Assembly: GCA_022385805.1 (NCBI GenBank)
Contig: MU277696.1
Coordinates: 235,427-299,426 of the forward strand
DNA from: Pilatotrama ljubarskyi
Lineage: Eukaryota > Basidiomycota > Agaricomycetes > Polyporales > Polyporaceae
Length of the DNA stretch: 64,000 nucleotides
Direction: 5' to 3'
The first letter of the stretch is position 1. The number at the start of each line of letters is the position of its first letter. The notes under the pieces are model-generated. The model saw nothing but the letters and a program-made list of their open reading frames with translations. It searched no databases and was not told the DNA's origin. A program made the position numbers and the translations under genes. Positions 44,410 to 56,145 of this stretch are shown here, piece after piece.

Positions 44410-45540
44410 ATGTCCGACGCTACGCCGCAGTCGACCGCCCCGCAGACCCCCGCGACCGAACCGAACTTGTCCAGCTCTACGCTCGTAAACCATCCGCACC
44501 CTCCTGGCGTGGCCTCACCGCTCACTACGGACGGCATGAGCTCGGGCCTGTCAACCAGTTCGAGCGCCACGACCCCGCACTCGCCCTTCTCCGCATCCTT
44601 CGATCCGAACGCCTCGACGCCCGAAGCGCAGACCCCGCTCGCACTCCGTTCTGGCGTGATGCCACTGCAACCACTCGAGCGCACCGGGTACTCGGGCATC
44701 GGTGTAGCCCCGAGCCAGGCGGACGCGCTGTGGACGCACCGCCTCTCCGCGTCATTCGGCGCGATCGCTGACCAGATTGCTGCGGCATCACGCGCGCTCG
44801 CGACGGTCGAGGTACCCGTCCCCGTGCCGTCCGGGAGCGCGCGCCCACGCATCGAGAACGTCGGAAGCGAGGCGGATGCGGGCCTGAGCGCGGAGGTGGC
44901 GGCTCTCTCGGCGCGCCTGGACAGCGTACATCGGACACAGGAGGCGATGGCCACGCAGCTGCAGGCGATTCAGGACAAGCTTGCTCAACTGCAGGCAGGA
45001 GGCGCGCGCGCGAGAGGGGAAAAGGACGTCGAGGAGGTGCTGGCGGTGCGTGATGGGGAGGGCGGCGAGCCGGAGTTCAAGACGGCGACGGAGATGGCGA
45101 TTGAGGAGCTGCAGAAGAAGGTCGAAGGGGTGATCGATACTATCAAGCTCGAGTACGTCCGATCCATTCACTGGTCCTGTCATTTGCGAGAAATTACTGT
45201 CGACGGAGCTGACAAACCACGCTGCGTGGCATAGTCAAGCACGGCTGTATGCAAGGATGCACAACGCGTCAGTCACGGTGAACAAGCAGCCCATCCGAGC
45301 GCCAGTCCTTGCAAACGGCAAGACTCCTCCGAACTTCCCGGCCACGAAGGGCGAGTTTGAACATCTCACCAGTGCGTTCCTCTCTCGCCGAGTTTGTGTA
45401 CTTGTCGCGGGGTTCTCATGCGTACCGCAGAGGAGCGCTATGAGGCGCTGCTCAAGGGATACAACCTGCCAGTCAAGGGCGATACGAACGCGAAGAGAGA
45501 GGCATTGCGCGAGTTCATCTGTCTCACTCCTGCTGTCTAG
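44410..45540 (+). CDS. conserved basidiomycete hypothetical protein with coiled coil
   Basis: Three exons: 44410-45152, 45235 to about 45370 (HLT) and from 45430 (KERYE) to the stop at 45538-45540. The N-terminal 120 residues are disordered (TAPQTPATEP, SGLSTSSSATTPHSP). A helical middle follows: HRLSASFGAIADQIAAASRAL, then a coiled coil LSAEVAALSARLDSVHRTQ... LQAIQDKLAQLQ and ATEMAIEELQKKVEGVIDTI. The C-terminal half is the conserved part: LYARMHNASVTVNKQPIRAP, PPNFPATKGEFEHLTKERYE, LLKGYNLPVKGDTNAKREAL. This terminal motif is familiar from uncharacterised Agaricomycete proteins. Splice junctions restore the EHLTKERYE run exactly. Function unknown; a cytosolic or nuclear scaffold is possible. 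Confidence 0.78.
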
Positions 45541-46001
45541 GGCTTTCCGATTGAGCCATGGCAGAGCGGGAATGCGATACAGCTCTCGGGCCTTCAAGGG
45601 ACGTTGTCCGGTTGGCTCGCGCAGGCGGCTGTCGAGCCAGGTTGCGCACGAGTTACTACACTACTGTGAGTTATCAGTACTTCGTCTGCAGAAATTGCGC
45701 ACCTCCTTGTGGACGGCTAGAATAGATGTCGGCTATCCAGAAATGTGGCTTGATCAACCAATGATAATATCGGCTGCTTACAGGTGGATAGAGGAAGACT
45801 AGTGCGAAGTTATGTATAAATAACACCGGCGCCCACCCTTGAACACACATAGCGCTCGCACACGACCGCTTGAATAAATACAGGACGAACTACTTTCAGT
45901 CTTAAATACAGACAGACGCATTATAGAGATTCTACACTGAATGGGGCATGTGTTTCACAACGTTGACGTGAAGGAGATAGTACAGCTGTCAACTTGAACT
46001 T
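45541..46001. other. short intergenic, convergent genes
   Basis: 3' flanks of the genes at 44410 (+) and 46002 (-). Nothing recognised. Confidence 0.4.
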
Positions 46002-47543
46002 TCAGACGCAGGCGTAGAGGTGTCGGTACCGTGGATCGATGGCAAGGATGGGCTGAATGGCAGCCGACCTGGGACGGCAGATGTCGACGATGAGCAGATG
46101 CTTGATATCCACGAGTTTGCCATGCAGTTTCAACGGTTCGTTCATCTCGGATAACAATTTCTGAACAACACCCCGTGAGCACGTCACAGTTAAGAGTGCT
46201 AGCCCGGAAGAGCGGCAGGCCATCGAACACCCGCGAAGGCACACTCACCATGAACTGCTGTAGCTCGATGATGACGCTCTCAACGAGCTCGATTCGCGAG
46301 ACGGGCTGCGTCTGCGTCATTCGCCTGCGCTCATATCCTGGCCGCTTTAAGAGGGCTTGGACCGCCTCGCTCTTCTCCCCTGTCGAGTACTCGTTGCGCT
46401 GCAACGGTTTGTTGCCAGGTAAGCCGACAAACTACACGGAATGCTCAGTCATCCGTTACCAGTGCGTGAAATCGTAGCGAGCACCCACCACGAATCGAAC
46501 GGTGTACTTTCGGTTCCTCCGCGCGCCTGCCGGGTCCGAGAAACCGGGGGCGAGCGGGTCCTCGCCGGCGACTGCGAGGCGTCGTGCAAGCAGGTCAGGC
46601 TCGAGAGCGTCGCCAACAGACACGTTGACGCTGAAGCGCGGCCTGGCGGGTCGGTGCTGGTCGGTGCTGGTGGGCCGCTTACTCCCGTTGTAGACGTTTT
46701 GCGGGATGATCCAACGGCTATGATCGCTGTCGGTCGTATCGCGAGACCCAGAGGGGGATGCCAGCGGTGCGTAGGGCATGACTGTGCACGCGCGCGGCGG
46801 TGGCGGGGAAGCACGGAGAGGATCGGTAGGGTAATGCGTCCAAGGGACGGCCACATCGCCGAGTGGTTCGTAAGAAAACGGGATGTTTTGCATGTCGAGA
46901 GGAAGGGAGGTCCGCGGGCTCTGGTAACGATCACCGTCGACAACCGCTGATAGCGCGTGGTATGTGGGCTCGCTCGGGTACTGTGTAGGGGAAACCCCGG
47001 TTACTCATAAGGAGCGTGCTTCGAGATATGTACCCACCGAAGCTGCATGCCGGCGGAGGTGTACGGATGGATACTCATACGAGGGACCATCGTCGTACAT
47101 CTGCGAGCCTTGGATAGCGAGAGACACATCCTGAGGGGAGGAGATAGTCCGCAAGTGAGCATACGGTGGTGTGTGAATGCCAAGGGTGAACGCATACGGC
47201 AGAAGGCTCATCGGTGAATGGGATATACTCCTGGTCCAGTGCGAGTCCGGTAACATCGTTCTTGGTCTCGGTTAGCCATCGGCGATGCAAACAACTTCGA
47301 GACCCCACCATGTTACCGGTTAGAAAGACGGACCAACGATCGTGGTCCAACGCCGAGGGCAGACGATACGCCGACGACGGGCCCGTCGCGGAGTCCGGGT
47401 CTTCTTGCAGATCGAGTGCTCCCTGCGAACAGAGGAATGCAGCCTGGAAGAACCAGTCAGCATGTGCGCTCGCGGCCTCCATACACAACAAGCGGCAGAC
47501 CCACCTCGTCCTGCGGTTCGGACATCGAGAAGTCGCGATCCAT
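46002..47543 (-). CDS. unrecognised multi-exon gene
   Basis: A consistent phase-0 exon chain exists but no family is recognised. Exon 1 gives MDRDFSMSEPQDE; then AAFLCSQGALDLQEDPDS... DQEYIPFTDEPSA; then DVSLAIQGSQMYDDGPSYEY... RHAAS; then YPSEPTYHALSAVVDGDRYQ... NIPFSYEPLGDVAVPW, RFSVNVSVGDALEPDLLARR and RNRKYTVRF; then FVGLPGNKPLQRNE... GYERRRMTQTQPVSRIELV; and finally KLLSEMNEPLKLHGKLVDIK down to the stop at 46002. Introns have GTATGC, GTGGGT, GTGGTG and GTGAGT donors and CAG or TAG acceptors. No signal peptide, no membrane helix. The Pro-rich centre (RASPPPPRA) and basic ERRRMTQ suggest a nuclear or regulatory protein, but that is a guess. Confidence 0.6.
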
Positions 47544-49780
47544 TGTGGCTCGTTCAAGTGGTTGTTGGATGAGGAGGTTTCGGGATGCTGGTTACGAAGG
47601 ACGGGACGGGCTCTTAAGCCTGTCTCATCCCGACTTGCAGATGTCCCAGTGCAGTTCTGGGCATGGGGTTCGCGCGCGCCAGCGGATGAAGGATATCGTT
47701 ATATGCTGGCATCTCTGTGGATATACAGGGGTGTCATGCTGATGTCCGGAGAACCCAGCTGGACGCATAACTGAGCCGGTGATTCGGGCCCATTGCACTC
47801 TGCTCAATGTCAAGTGATGCAGGTTACCTGAGGTAACGAGCAGAGACCTAACCTACTAGAGGATATTCTTGGGCATACCGGGAGCGACGGTCAGGCGGGT
47901 TGATGGGTTGACGCCAGTCAACGCGCCATTCAATCGTAGACAGGCAAGATATCTGCCTGCACCAACAAGCGTATATCTCGCCGACGCTGGAACACGAAGC
48001 CAGATAATCCGGATACGACTGAGGTCGAGCTGACGGACACGTTTCGAGCTCGAGCTCGCGGGATGCGCTCGTGCTCAAGCCCGAGCGTCCGCCCGCGACA
48101 CACAAGATTCATGCACCATGCATAGTACATCACTGCTCTCCAGAGCGCGCGCACATTGCAAGCCTTGTTCGATTCGATAACCCGGCGTCGAAGTCGAGTG
48201 TTTGCCCTCCATGGTGGACGACTACCGCCGACAGGCAGTCGCCGGTGCTGATCAGTGACTCAAAAGCCACTGGCCTGTCCATCTCCCATGTCAGGCTGGG
48301 AACGACCTCCTCACGCTGTGGGCGACCTCCTCACGCTGTGAGCGACCTCCCAGACTTCCCCAGCGCTCCCCGACGAGGTCGCCGGCACGCCGATGCAGTC
48401 CGCAGCTTTTCGACGTCTTTCCGCACGCTTGTGGCAGGGCCGAGCAGCATCTACTACCGCGGCCAAGTCGTTCATCTCCAAGAGCTGGTGCACGACTGGG
48501 CCGTGGCGATGGTGCTGCGTTGAAGGGGACGTACGTACGAGATACAGCAGGCCGTGTGCGCAACTCTTGATACGTTGTGCACGCCATCACCAGTTTGTTT
48601 CAATGTTTGTTCGTGAGTGGGCTGTGTGACGGCCTCGTGCGTTCATGCATCTACGCGACCAAGGGGAGCCAGTGAGAAAGCTGTGCCCCCACTCGGCGAC
48701 GGTCACTCCCCGGGCGCCCTGGGCCGATCGCGGGAGATCATGCTCAGGCTCACCTCTCGATGAGGAACCTCTTGTCCCGCAGCCGGTGTTCGCCACGGCA
48801 CGTACGTCCACATCGTGCTGAAAGGAGGAAACGGAGGGCTCGACGTGGTAGAACGGACGATATGTACTTGGGAGGTACGCGCGCGGCAGCGGCGGTATCG
48901 GGCCTTGATCAATTTGTATTTGGGAGGGCCCAGCTGCGGGGCGTCCGACTCTGGACGCCCGGTCTGCGACGTTTTTCGCCCAGTATAAAGCCCGGCCCCG
49001 TCTCTCGCGCTCTCTTTTCCTCTCTCACCCGCTCTCGCTCCCTCACGCCTGTCTTGCGCTGTCTGCTGTGCCTGGGAGGCTCTTCAAGCTGCTGTGTCGG
49101 GTTACAGGATGTCTGCGGCTGGTGGGCGACTGCGATTGGTGTGCCTTGCTCTCGGCATGGTCCGGTTCTGGCAGTCCAAATCGGGCCTTGCCACTCTCAA
49201 AATTGAAACCTCGCTGCGCTCTCTGGGGAACGGCAATGACGCAAAGGAACCCTGATGCTATTTGACGAGGGCGCGGGTTCGGCGTGAAGGTATGTTGGGA
49301 TTTGAGCAGGAATTGTAGCGCGTCGGGCAAAGTACGCAATCGCCTTTCCGGAGGGCTTCGCTCGTGTGTACGCCGTGCGCGGCCAGCGTCGGTTACCTCG
49401 ACAACGCTTCCCATTCGACTCGCGAGGCGTCTGAGGCTATTAATGCGCTGCGCTGGGAGGATTTGGAACAGGCGAGGAGATGTGCGCGCGGATTGTCGGA
49501 CGATGGGCGCACGCGTCGCAGGAGTCGTCGAGTCGACCGCTGCAGCCTTTATCTATCCGCGGCTGCATCATCGCCCTCCCCAAACCGAGACTTGCCCCCA
49601 TCGCTTCTTCCTCTCCTTCCGCCACCATCCCCTCCGTCCCGCTCGCTGCTCTACCCTCCCTCTCCCGTGCGCAACTCTTGACGACTTGCTGCTCTTCATC
49701 TTCTCTACCACTGCTGTTGCTGTGCTCCCGCAAACCCTGCCCTGCACCTGTTGAAATCGCTTGACGACAGCTTGTAAACA
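47544..49780. other. 2.2-kb intergenic region
   Basis: No gene supported. It contains a 20-bp tandem repeat (48301-48350), a TATA-like AGTATAAAGCCC at about 48978 with a C/T-rich stretch after it, and pyrimidine tracts near 49600-49680 that look like the carbonic anhydrase promoter and leader. A transcript may start at 48978, but its product is not evident. Confidence 0.4.
48301..48350. repeat. 20-bp tandem repeat, 2.5 units
   Basis: The unit GCGACCTCCTCACGCTGTG plus one base is repeated two and a half times. Non-coding. Confidence 0.85.
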
Positions 49781-50894
49781 ATGCCTCAGGACTACATCCT
49801 CGCCCGCCTCCTCTCCAACAACGCCCAGTGGGCCGAGGACGTCGAGAAGGTCGAGCCCGGCTTCTTCGCCCAGTCTGCCAAGGGGCAGGCTCCCAAGGTT
49901 AGTCCCTGTCCCGCTTCCTTATCCCCGTCTCGCGCATGCGGAGGCGTCCCTTGCTGTCGGATGGCATGGCGGAGCGCTGGGACGACGCGATAAGAAAAGT
50001 GGGGGGTTGGAGGGCCACCCACGCCTATCCGGGACGTGTGTATGAGCGCGCATGTGAGGCTATTCAGGGTGATCTGCGCTTCCCATCCGCAGACCTGACT
50101 ACATGCGCATGCGCGACGCCACGGCTCGCGACTCGGACGCCGCTGGTCTGGCCGTACGACCGCGGAGTTGGGCTTTCGAAGGCGCACCCTGACGGTGACG
50201 TCGCGGATCCTGTCGCGGCGTGCCGTACGCCGAAACTGCGCGCCGTCGCAGACGTCCGGATTTGACAACTCCTGCGACGGATACGTCTCGGTAGCGAAAC
50301 ATGCATACTGACCGTCGTCGCGCTCGTTCTTCAGGTCCTCTGGATCGGCTGCTCCGACTCGCGTGTGCCCGAGTCCGTCGTTACCGCCTCCAAGCCGGGC
50401 GACATCTTCGTCCACCGCAACATCGCAAAGTACGTCCCCTCGTATTCGCTGTCTCTCCCTCTCTGAAGCGAGGCTGACCTGGCGCTCCGCACAGCCAATT
50501 CCACCTAGACGACGACAGCGCGCTCTCCGTGCTCACCTACGCCGTCGCCCACGTCGGCGTCTCGCACGTCATCCTCGTCGGCCACACCAACTGCGGCGGC
50601 GCCCAGGCGTGCCACGCCGCCGCGCACTCGCCGTCTTCGCCCTCTTCGCCGCCCAAGGACGCGCTCGGCCGCTGGCTCGCGCCGCTGACGGAGATCGCGC
50701 GGGAGTACGAGGACCTGACGGAGCTCGTGGAGGCGAACGTGCGCGCGGGCGTGGAGAACATCGTGCAGACGGACGTGCTGCGCAACGCGTGGGCGGAGGG
50801 CAAGGACGTGCAGGTGCACGGGTGGGTGTACGAGCTCGAGACGGGGAGGTTGCGGGATCTGGGGGTGTCCGTCGGGAAGACGGGGGCGGTGTGA
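49781..50894 (+). CDS. beta-carbonic anhydrase
   Basis: Zinc enzyme for CO2 + H2O to bicarbonate, needed by fungi growing in air-level CO2. Three exons: 49781-49897, 50335-50429 and 50495-50894; 203 residues. Start [20 protein letters not shown]. The zinc ligands and catalytic dyad are present: [11 protein letters not shown] (Cys, Asp, Arg), FVHRNIAN, and [11 protein letters not shown] (His and Cys). C-terminal [18 protein letters not shown] is typical. The length is slightly short, as for cytosolic fungal forms; no transit peptide. Intron 1 is 437 nt, six to nine times the local norm, and could hide an alternative first exon or control element. Yeast ortholog is NCE103; I give no symbol because fungal lineages carry several paralogs. 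Confidence 0.93.
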
Positions 50895-51626
50895 GTGCCG
50901 CGTGCGCGAGTGAGAATTGTACAATACGTCGCGCTAGATTCGTGGTGGGTTGAAGGTGAATGTCAACGCAACGCATTTGGCTTGCGTGGCCGTCGTTGTG
51001 TGGTAGATTGTGTGGCAGTGCAAGGTTGGTTGAGAAGTGGCCCTCGTTCATGCGGACTACCTCATTTCCTTGCATTTGAACCGGTCGCTCACTCGAACCA
51101 AGCTTACATTGAAGACATAACGTTGTCACTCGCGTCAGCAGCCTGATACATGAGAGCATAGATGAGAACATAGATAAACCCGTACACCTCTANNNNNNNN
51201 NNNNNNNNNNNNNNNNNNNNNNNNNNNAAGGGAAACGTCCAAACGGAACAGTCCATGTGTTTGTAGATTTTGCATGACGACGACAAGGACTCAAAAGGAG
51301 AGTTGAGAACAGTCCGAGCGGGCCAGCCGCGGGTACATAGGTGCATAGCACTGTGACGTACTGTATCAGTGAATATCGAAGCGTTCCATGGAAGAGAAGA
51401 AGAGAGAAGCTCACATGTCCGATCCGCATACTTAACTTGGGCCAGATGCCCTCGTGAATAATACTGATCCTTCCTGCAACGACTCCTGTTATCCGCTACC
51501 TGCAGCGCACGCGACGCACGCACCTAATATCCCCTCACACCACCTTCCGAATGGTCCACCCCTTCCATCCCTCAGACCTCGCCATCCACTTTCACACCTC
51601 ACTCACAGTCTCACACACTCACTCAC
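50895..51626. other. 3' flank of carbonic anhydrase with assembly gap
   Basis: Contains a perfect 10-bp palindrome ATTGTACAAT 22 bp after the carbonic anhydrase stop, and a 35-base run of N. Beside the gap are near-repeats of CATAGATGAGA. No gene. Confidence 0.5.
51193..51227. other. 35-base assembly gap (N)
   Basis: A run of 35 undetermined bases. Neighbouring imperfect repeats suggest a short repeat the assembly could not resolve. Confidence 0.99.
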
Positions 51627-52733
51627 TCACTCACGCACACGTTCGATCTCTCTCACGACCTCCCTCACGACGACCGACACGTCCCCCCGCCGCCTCCCCA
51701 CCCCACAGCCCTTACACCACCCGCTCTCGACATGCTGGCACAGCGCACCGAGCGTGCGGAACCGCGCCCCGCACCCCTCGGCGTGCGGCGGGCACCGGAA
51801 CACCCTGGGCGCGTGCGCGCCCGCGCTGCACAGGTGCTGGCGCAGCGCGGACGCGGACCGGTGCGTCTTCGGACAATAAACGCACCTGTACGGGGGACCT
51901 CCCCATCCTAGTGCGAGCTGGACGGCCAGTTCGACTAGGTCTGCTGGAAGCGATTGTTTCTCCGACGATCTTGCTGTTCTTGTTGATGAGGAGAGTGATG
52001 ATGACGATGACGGGGTGTCTGCACCACCACGACCGAGCCGTGATCCCGCCTTGAGATGACGAAGACGGGCACCAGGCTCGGTGAGCAGGTTCTCTTCGTC
52101 GATTCGCAGGGCGACGGGGACGACGTCGGCGAGCGCGAGGCCGGAGGGGCAGGCGCCGAACTCGAGGTGGAGGAACAGCGCAGCGAGGGAGACGAAGTGC
52201 TTACCGCAGGCGCGGCCGCCAGCGACGGCGGGGCAGGCGACGGTCTTCGCTTGGTGCTGGCTGGACCGGTGGTGGCTGTCGAGGTTGCCGGGGCTGGTGA
52301 AAGTCCTGTCGCAGGGTGCGCAGTAATAGCGGTTGGTGTGCTGGTGGTTCATGGGCTGATGAGCGGTAGCGTTGTTGGTGTTGGTGGTCGTGGTCGTGGT
52401 CGTGTGGGTGGTCGTGACGTGAAGAGTGCCGAGACGAGACGCGATGTCGGTCGGCTTTGTGGAGAGATGGGATGAGTCACGGACGTCGGGATCTGGGTGA
52501 ACGCTCCGCATGTGCTCGGAGAGCTTCACCCAGCGAGGGAAGTGCAGGTTGCACCGCCGGCAGTAAGGGTGGCGCGGGCTCTAGGCGTAGTGCTGCCTCA
52601 GCTCCGTCGACGTGCCAAACGGCACTTGGCAACTCTGACAGAACGGCTCGCGCCGTGGCGCAGACAAAGCCTCAACTGTGGACGACTGTCCGGAGGGGGT
52701 GTTCGATGAGGGATTTGTATTGCGCACGGTCAT
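51627..52733 (-). pseudogene. C2H2 zinc-finger protein gene with in-frame TAG
   Basis: Probable DNA-binding nuclear protein of a common Agaricomycete type. One uninterrupted frame of 369 codons except for a single TAG at 52581-52583. Fingers in order: FCQSCQVPFGTSTELRQHY, (stop), YCRRCNLHFPRWVKLSEHM...H, YYCAPCDRTFTSPGNLDSH...H, a variant ACPAVAGGRACGKHF...HLEFGAC, YRCVYCPKTHRSASALRQH...H and FRCPPHAEGCGARF...HVESGWC. A Thr/Asn run (TTTHTTTTTTTNTNN) lies between fingers 2 and 3. The TAG sits where relatives have an acidic or polar residue before SP.HP. No intron can remove it (nearest GT...AG is 31 nt and out of frame). So this is a fresh nonsense allele, a readthrough case or a base error. 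A TATA box lies 76 bp upstream of the start. Confidence 0.7.
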
Positions 52734-52808
52734 GGTGATGCTGTGACTTGACCGGGGGGACGTTTGGCTGTCCAGTGCATGCGAGGTTATCAAGGGGTGG
52801 AGCGGCTC

Positions 52809-52814
52809 TATATA
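52809..52814 (-). promoter_or_regulatory. TATA box of the zinc-finger gene
   Basis: AGTATATAGAG on the minus strand, 76 bp upstream of the chosen start codon at 52733. Its position argues against the farther Met at 52844, which would lie upstream of the TATA box. Confidence 0.45.
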
Positions 52815-53536
52815 CTGTATCTCTATGGGCGCCGAAGAGATCACCGGTACGCGGCCCCGAGACTTGAGTCAAGATATCAGCTGATTCATCCTGAGAACAG
52901 GCTAGAAAGGTCAAGAAAGGTCGAGAACAGTCGGGAAGTTGTACGTTTGAGCAAAGAGAAACGAGAGGATTCAAACGTGGATGTTTGCGACCATGTCTGA
53001 CCATGTGCACTTTCGTCTGCTATTTGGCCAACCAAACCAATTATTTAATCGTATCGCATGAAGTAAGTTACCGAATCGGCGTCTAACCTGCCACCCGATG
53101 CCGGAGAAGCGCGTGCACCTGACCGTGCGTCTTCCGTGATTCGCGGACTTCCCCAGGACCTCCTTCCGCGAATGCCATGCGGGATCTGGCTCTGATTGAT
53201 TTCGAGCCGCCCTTTGACTTGGAGCTTGCGCTTTCCAAACAGAATGCTAGCGACGCTCACCCCTCCCGCACGCTGATCGTTGAGCATATGTATTTTATGA
53301 GTTTGGAACCGTGTCGAACGTTGCAGTTAACCTCGCATGAAATCACGATGACCGTGCACCTTCGACGCACGTTCGAACAGGCAGCAACCGACCTCAGGCT
53401 GCGCTCTCCGCTCCTCGACAGTTACGATACTCTTCCGCTGGGCCGCTTCCTCGTTCCGTCTCATACCTACCAAGCATGGTACCGGGTTTGAGATATCCAT
53501 TGCATTCAAGATGAGAACACAACGCGCCCTGCTTAC

Positions 53537-53557
53537 TGTATTGTATAGTACAATACA
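53537..53557. repeat. 21-bp perfect palindrome in 3' flank
   Basis: TGTATTGTA, spacer TAG, then TACAATACA: two 9-bp arms, fully inverted. It lies 160 bp beyond the stop of hydrolase copy 1 and may form a hairpin in the transcript tail or mark 3'-end processing. Confidence 0.6.
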
Positions 53558-53716
53558 TTGCCGGAGCGAGCCGACTGTAGAGCCGTTCGTCATGCTCCTT
53601 TCATGCATATCTAGTGGCAAGAGATGACGGGCGACCCGAAACGAGAGCGACCCTGGCGACAGTGCGCGCCCGGCACGGTATGCATTTCTCGAGAAGGATC
53701 ACGCAATGTGGGACAG

Positions 53717-56145
53717 TTACATGGATGTGCTATTTACTGAAGGAAGAGCGGCGAGAATCTTCGCTACGTTGACCCCCGGGAAAAGCTCAAAGTCCTGATC
53801 GGCCTCGCACACCGTGTTGTCATTGTCGGGAAGCTGACGAACGCAAATGAGTACATGACACGTCGACGGCAAATCCGTCTGAAGTCCAGAACGTACCGTT
53901 CCGTTCACGACGTACTTGTGCACAATGTCGCCGATGCACGCCGAGGGTGCAGCTTCCGTGGTATGCTACACATTCCGACAGAATCGTAAGGAGCAGAATC
54001 GGTAGGGGCAGGGAGATACGTACACCGAAGGTGTTCAGCCTCACTAACGCAGCCTGCTCGCCCAGGAGGTCTGCTACGTGCTTTGCTCCTGTGAACGGCG
54101 TAGCAGGGTCAAGCTGAACGGCTTGTCAGCATGGGCTTCTGAGCCACATGGAGCTCGGACGCACCGTATTCCCTATCACGAGGATGGGGTTCGCGAGCGT
54201 CTTGTTGAACGGACCTTCATATCGCTCGACGGCGCGAACCGGCCAGGTCGAGCAGTAGTACGGCACCGTGGGCCAAGCGGCTGAAACTGCGGAATGATAC
54301 CGGTGAGCACCTCCTGGGCCCGATAGCTGTCGCGAAAGAACACGTACACATCTGCGACACGTTCCTGGACGTCGCTATGATGTCCTGGAAGAGATCTTCC
54401 ATGGTCGAGTTTCGCAGGTCGACGCTGTCTCCGCACAGTATGGCCTGCGCGCCGTATGATACCGCCTGGTACTCTGAGCGCCTCGCAAGGCTGATGCAAT
54501 AGTTGGATTTCAGTGATCTGATCATAGCGTTGGGAAAGCCGCCGGCTTACCTCGCGTGGCTCGTCCTTCGAGCGACGGGACTTGCTGTCAACGCGCTGGA
54601 CTCCTGCTGCACTTGCGCAAGCAGACCAGAGTACGTCGAGTTCACAAAGGCCGCCCAACCGCTGGGGAAGTACATCGTGGGTCGCAGAACGCCTATGCCC
54701 CCGTGAGTCAATATTTCGTCCGAGCTGAGCCCGACTCGACGAGCGGTACGTACTACGGATGACGCCGGACGTCACGGGCGCAGAGGCGTTCTTGACTGCA
54801 ATGTCGTGCGCCTGCTGGAGTAGCGCTTGTATGTCGTCGTTGACTTCCGAAGGGGACTGTCCGGCGGAGGCGATCGCGCAGCCCTCCGGACCTGCGAGGG
54901 CACAACCGGTGTAGAAAGCCTCGTAAACCTTGTCGATGTCCATGAGCTCCTGCTCCCATCCCTATATCGAGACGATGAGCTACAAGCGGGCTAAGAAGAT
55001 GGAGGAGCTGACCAGGGATGCTTCTATCTGCGAGAATGCCACCGGATCTACTACACCGTCCAAGATGACGTGACCGACGCGCTGGGGAGGATTTGTTAGA
55101 ACGGATGGGCCGGGTCCACGAGGAGGGCTTTTACCTCAGGGAACACTGCCGTGTCGCTTAGCGCAGGCAATAGCACAAATCAACGAGGCACTCACTGTTT
55201 ATGAACCAAGAGCCGAGAAGCGTCCCGTAGGAGATGCCCCAATAGTTCACGGGGGTGCCAGGGCCTTCGATAGCGTCCGCGAGCGCAACAAGGTCGCGGG
55301 CCGTCGCGGCGGTACCGACATATTGAAGAGTTCTGCCTTCGGAATGGTTGAGGCACCGCTGTCCCAGCGCGTCGTACTTGCTCTGCATCACCGGCGCCTG
55401 CCCAAGCAGCCTGTCCATGTCGGCCTGGTCGGTGAAGTTGCCTGTCATCTCGATGCCGGTGAGCTCAATCGTGCCGTTCCAGAACGTCTCGTAGTCTGCG
55501 GCGTCATCGAAGCAGTAGACGTCTCCGGGGCTATGAGCAAAGGAGATTGGCATCCTGTGGAATATCGGGGAGATCGTTTCATAAAGACGTACATTGTGAG
55601 CGACCCGACGCCGCGCGGGTCCCAGCTAACAATGTCGTACTGGCCTCCCGTGTAGCCCAGCAACAGCGGGCTAGCGCTGCTCAGGGAAGCGACGCCTGAT
55701 ACCCCGGGCCCGCCTAGAAGGAAGCAACGGAGGGCCATACAGTCAGCCCACTCTGATCCACCGCCGGGTACAACAAGAATGCGCACCGGGATTGAAAAAC
55801 ATCGTCCCAAGACGGTCGCCCGTGGCGTTCGCTTTGACGAGAGCAAGTCGGCCCGTTCCCACGGTGTTGTTGTTGTAGTCAAGCGGGACGTTGTAGAACG
55901 CGCAGGACAGAGAAGGATCGGAAACCAGAGACGGGTCGCATGGGCCCCACTCGACGTGAGAGGTGAACTGTCCGGAGCCCTGCAAGAAGCGACGTCCCCG
56001 CCGGTGAACACCATCATACTGGGCGAAGAGATGCGCGTACACGCACCCGAGCCTGGATCTCGTGCCGCGCTTGGTTGATGGGCATTCCGCTGACATAGGT
56101 CCCCGCCAGGAGGACAGTAGCTGCGACTAAAAGCTTGGCGTGCAT
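53717..56145 (-). CDS. secreted TAP-like alpha/beta-hydrolase, array copy 1
   Basis: Likely secreted aminopeptidase-type hydrolase (alpha/beta-hydrolase fold with TAP-like C-terminal domain; MEROPS S33-like). Start MHAKLLVAATVLLAGTYVSG is a signal peptide. Then VEWGPCDPSLVSDPSLSCAFYNVPLDY, FFNPG/GPGVSGVASL (oxyanion region, with Val where the others have Gly), YDIVSWDPRGVG, YVGTAATARDLVALADAIEG, the nucleophile VNYWGISYGTLLGSW, RVGHVILDGVVDPVAF, MDIDKVYEAFYTGCALAGPEGCA, LCGDSVDLRNST, VERYEGPFNKTLANPILVIGNT, LDPATPF (Asp) and LVRLNTFG/HTT (His, first codon of an exon). Ends NVAKILAALPSVNSTSM. Many short introns, canonical where checked. The most diverged of the three full copies. Confidence 0.85.

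Larger units (their letters stand above)
52734..53716. other. intergenic, 1 kb
   Basis: Promoter of the zinc-finger gene and 3' flank of hydrolase copy 1. A 105-codon plus frame (53177-53491) is not supported by any domain. Two copies of AAGGTC.AGAA lie near 52907-52935. Confidence 0.4.

Noticed and set aside
44073..44954. 293-codon minus-strand frame
   Set aside because: It is the antisense shadow of the supported gene at 44410-45540, whose splice junctions and conserved C-terminus are convincing.
53177..53491. 105-codon plus-strand frame between zinc-finger and hydrolase genes
   Set aside because: No recognisable domain or promoter; overlaps an equally long antisense frame.
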